A stretch of DNA of 64,000 nt from Pseudoxanthomonas jiangsuensis (lineage in GTDB: Bacteria > Pseudomonadota > Gammaproteobacteria > Xanthomonadales > Xanthomonadaceae), in NCBI RefSeq assembly GCF_010093185.1, contig NZ_PDWL01000002.1:124001-188000 (forward strand), in the 5' to 3' direction. The position numbers and the translations under genes are program-made. Every line of letters begins with the position of its first letter. The stretch's first letter is position 1. This document shows positions 63,316 to 64,000 of the stretch, piece after piece. The notes under the pieces are model-generated. The model had not been told where the DNA came from, ran no database searches, and saw only the letters and a list, made by a program, of their open reading frames with translations.

Positions 63316-64000
63316 TCAGCCACCGCAGCTCGCGGCGACGATGCCGGCCCGTCGTTCGTACTCGCCGCGCCGGCGCTCGGCGTTGTCGGGATGGGCGAAG
63401 CGCCAGCGCGACTCCGCCTCGCGCGCGTAGCGGCGCCAGGCTTCGCAGGCGCCGCCGTCCGCCACCCGCGCGCACTGGTCGCGCACCACTTCGCAGGCCT
63501 GGCCGGCGCCGGCCGCCGGGTTGCCGTCCAGGCCGACGGTGCGCAGGCCGATGCAGCGCGGCGGCTGCTCGGCCTCCTCGGCCAGGTAGCTGTCGCCGTC
63601 GTAGGTTTGGCAGCGGAACAGCGGCGGGGGCGGCAGGCGATCGCTGTCGGCGGGCGTGGGTTGCGGCGCCTCGCGCGCCAGGGTCGCGCTGTCGAGGATG
63701 CGCGGCTGCCGATCTTCGGTGCCGGTGCTGGACGGTGCCGCGGTTGCGGCCGCCGGTTCCGCGAAACCGGGCGGTGGCGCGGAGGATGCGGGTGCGGACA
63801 TCCCGGCTGCGGTCGCGGGCGTGCTGGCCACGCCGGGAACCGTCTGCTCGCGCTGGGTGCTGCCGGCCGGGCAGGGCCGGTTCTGCACGGTGAGGTTGCC
63901 GCCGGCGTCGGTGCAGCGGTAGATCGTCACCGCCTGCGCGCCGGCGCCAGGGGCGATCGCCCACAGGCACAGCGCGAGCAGCAGCAGGGGAAGCGATCGG
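63316..64000 (-). CDS. DUF4124 secreted protein (5' end beyond window)
   Basis: The frame is open to the right edge. The visible N-terminal part, RSLPLLLLALCLWAIAPGAG, is the core of a signal peptide, so only a few residues and the start are missing. The mature protein begins near AQAVTIYRCTDAGGNLTVQNRP, which matches DUF4124 (a Cys-pair domain: YRCTD...RPCP). A Pro/Ala/Ser-rich linker (about 60 residues) follows, and then a Cys-rich, Arg-rich C-terminal region with at least six Cys. A periplasmic location is expected; the function is unknown. Confidence 0.8.
   Translation of the reverse strand, partial: RSLPLLLLALCLWAIAPGAGAQAVTIYRCTDAGGNLTVQNRPCPAGSTQREQTVPGVASTPATAAGMSAPASSAPPPGFAEPAAATAAPSSTGTEDRQPRILDSATLAREAPQPTPADSDRLPPPPLFRCQTYDGDSYLAEEAEQPPRCIGLRTVGLDGNPAAGAGQACEVVRDQCARVADGGACEAWRRYAREAESRWRFAHPDNAERRRGEYERRAGIVAASCGG

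Overview
The window is GC-rich chromosomal DNA from a gammaproteobacterium, most likely Xanthomonadaceae/Lysobacteraceae (Lysobacter, Luteimonas or a close relative). The evidence is several TonB-dependent receptors with Xanthomonas-like N-termini, a NagP/NagR/NagB-II/NagX N-acetylglucosamine (GlcNAc) regulon of the Xanthomonas/Shewanella type, a ctaC-D-G-E cytochrome oxidase locus with DUF2244 and DUF2909 neighbours, and intergenic palindromic repeats typical of this family. I see no phage, transposase, integron, CRISPR array, rRNA or tRNA. Both ends cut a gene: a TonB receptor on the left and a DUF4124 protein on the right.

Layout. 0-2.8 kb: end of a TonB receptor. 2.8-6.8 kb: anmK-mepM divergent from tyrS (cell-wall recycling and hydrolysis beside tyrosyl-tRNA synthetase). 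6.9-12.4 kb: diguanylate cyclase, putA and a PAS-AraC regulator. 12.6-21.2 kb: aa3-type cytochrome c oxidase, its copper/haem assembly factors and haem O/A synthesis. 21.2-21.6 kb: repeat-rich gap. 21.7-27.2 kb: terC, a zinc-ribbon protein, and rpsU-yqeY-GNAT-yihY-dnaG without an adjacent rpoD. 27.3-32.1 kb: tsaD, folB, an unknown membrane protein, an SDR, a PTPS-like protein and a MscS channel. 32.2-35.5 kb: ATP-grasp, alpha-E and Anbu proteasome-like genes. 35.5-37.6 kb: folK, a MidA-like methyltransferase and a VanZ-like protein.

37.7-56.8 kb is one GlcNAc/chitooligosaccharide regulon. Two paralogous kinase-TonB receptor cassettes and two tandem GH20 hexosaminidases lie on the minus strand. 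They face a plus-strand operon nagP-nagR-nagB-II-nagA-nagX. The inferred flow is: receptors import oligosaccharide, hexosaminidases release GlcNAc in the periplasm, NagP carries it inward, Glk-type kinases phosphorylate it, and NagA and NagB-II convert it to fructose-6-P. Three copies of one LacI-type palindrome (TGACAnCGnTGTCA) sit at the three promoters, which points to NagR control.

56.8-59.1 kb holds an ECF42-type sigma factor with its DGPF and DUF1428 partners. 59.2-64 kb holds cca, slt, a TauE/SafE permease and the DUF4124 gene.

The main non-genic observations are: (1) 23 in-frame places where two adjacent synonymous changes (GC to TT or AA) span a codon boundary, giving rare pairs such as CTT-TTG and CAA-AGG; (2) a palindromic repeat family whose ends supply the Leu-stop (CTG TAG) of three genes; (3) two mutually exclusive hairpins in the rpsU leader, one of which takes part of the ribosome-binding site; (4) matched operator/-35 overlaps and conserved leader hairpins in the duplicated GlcNAc cassettes.
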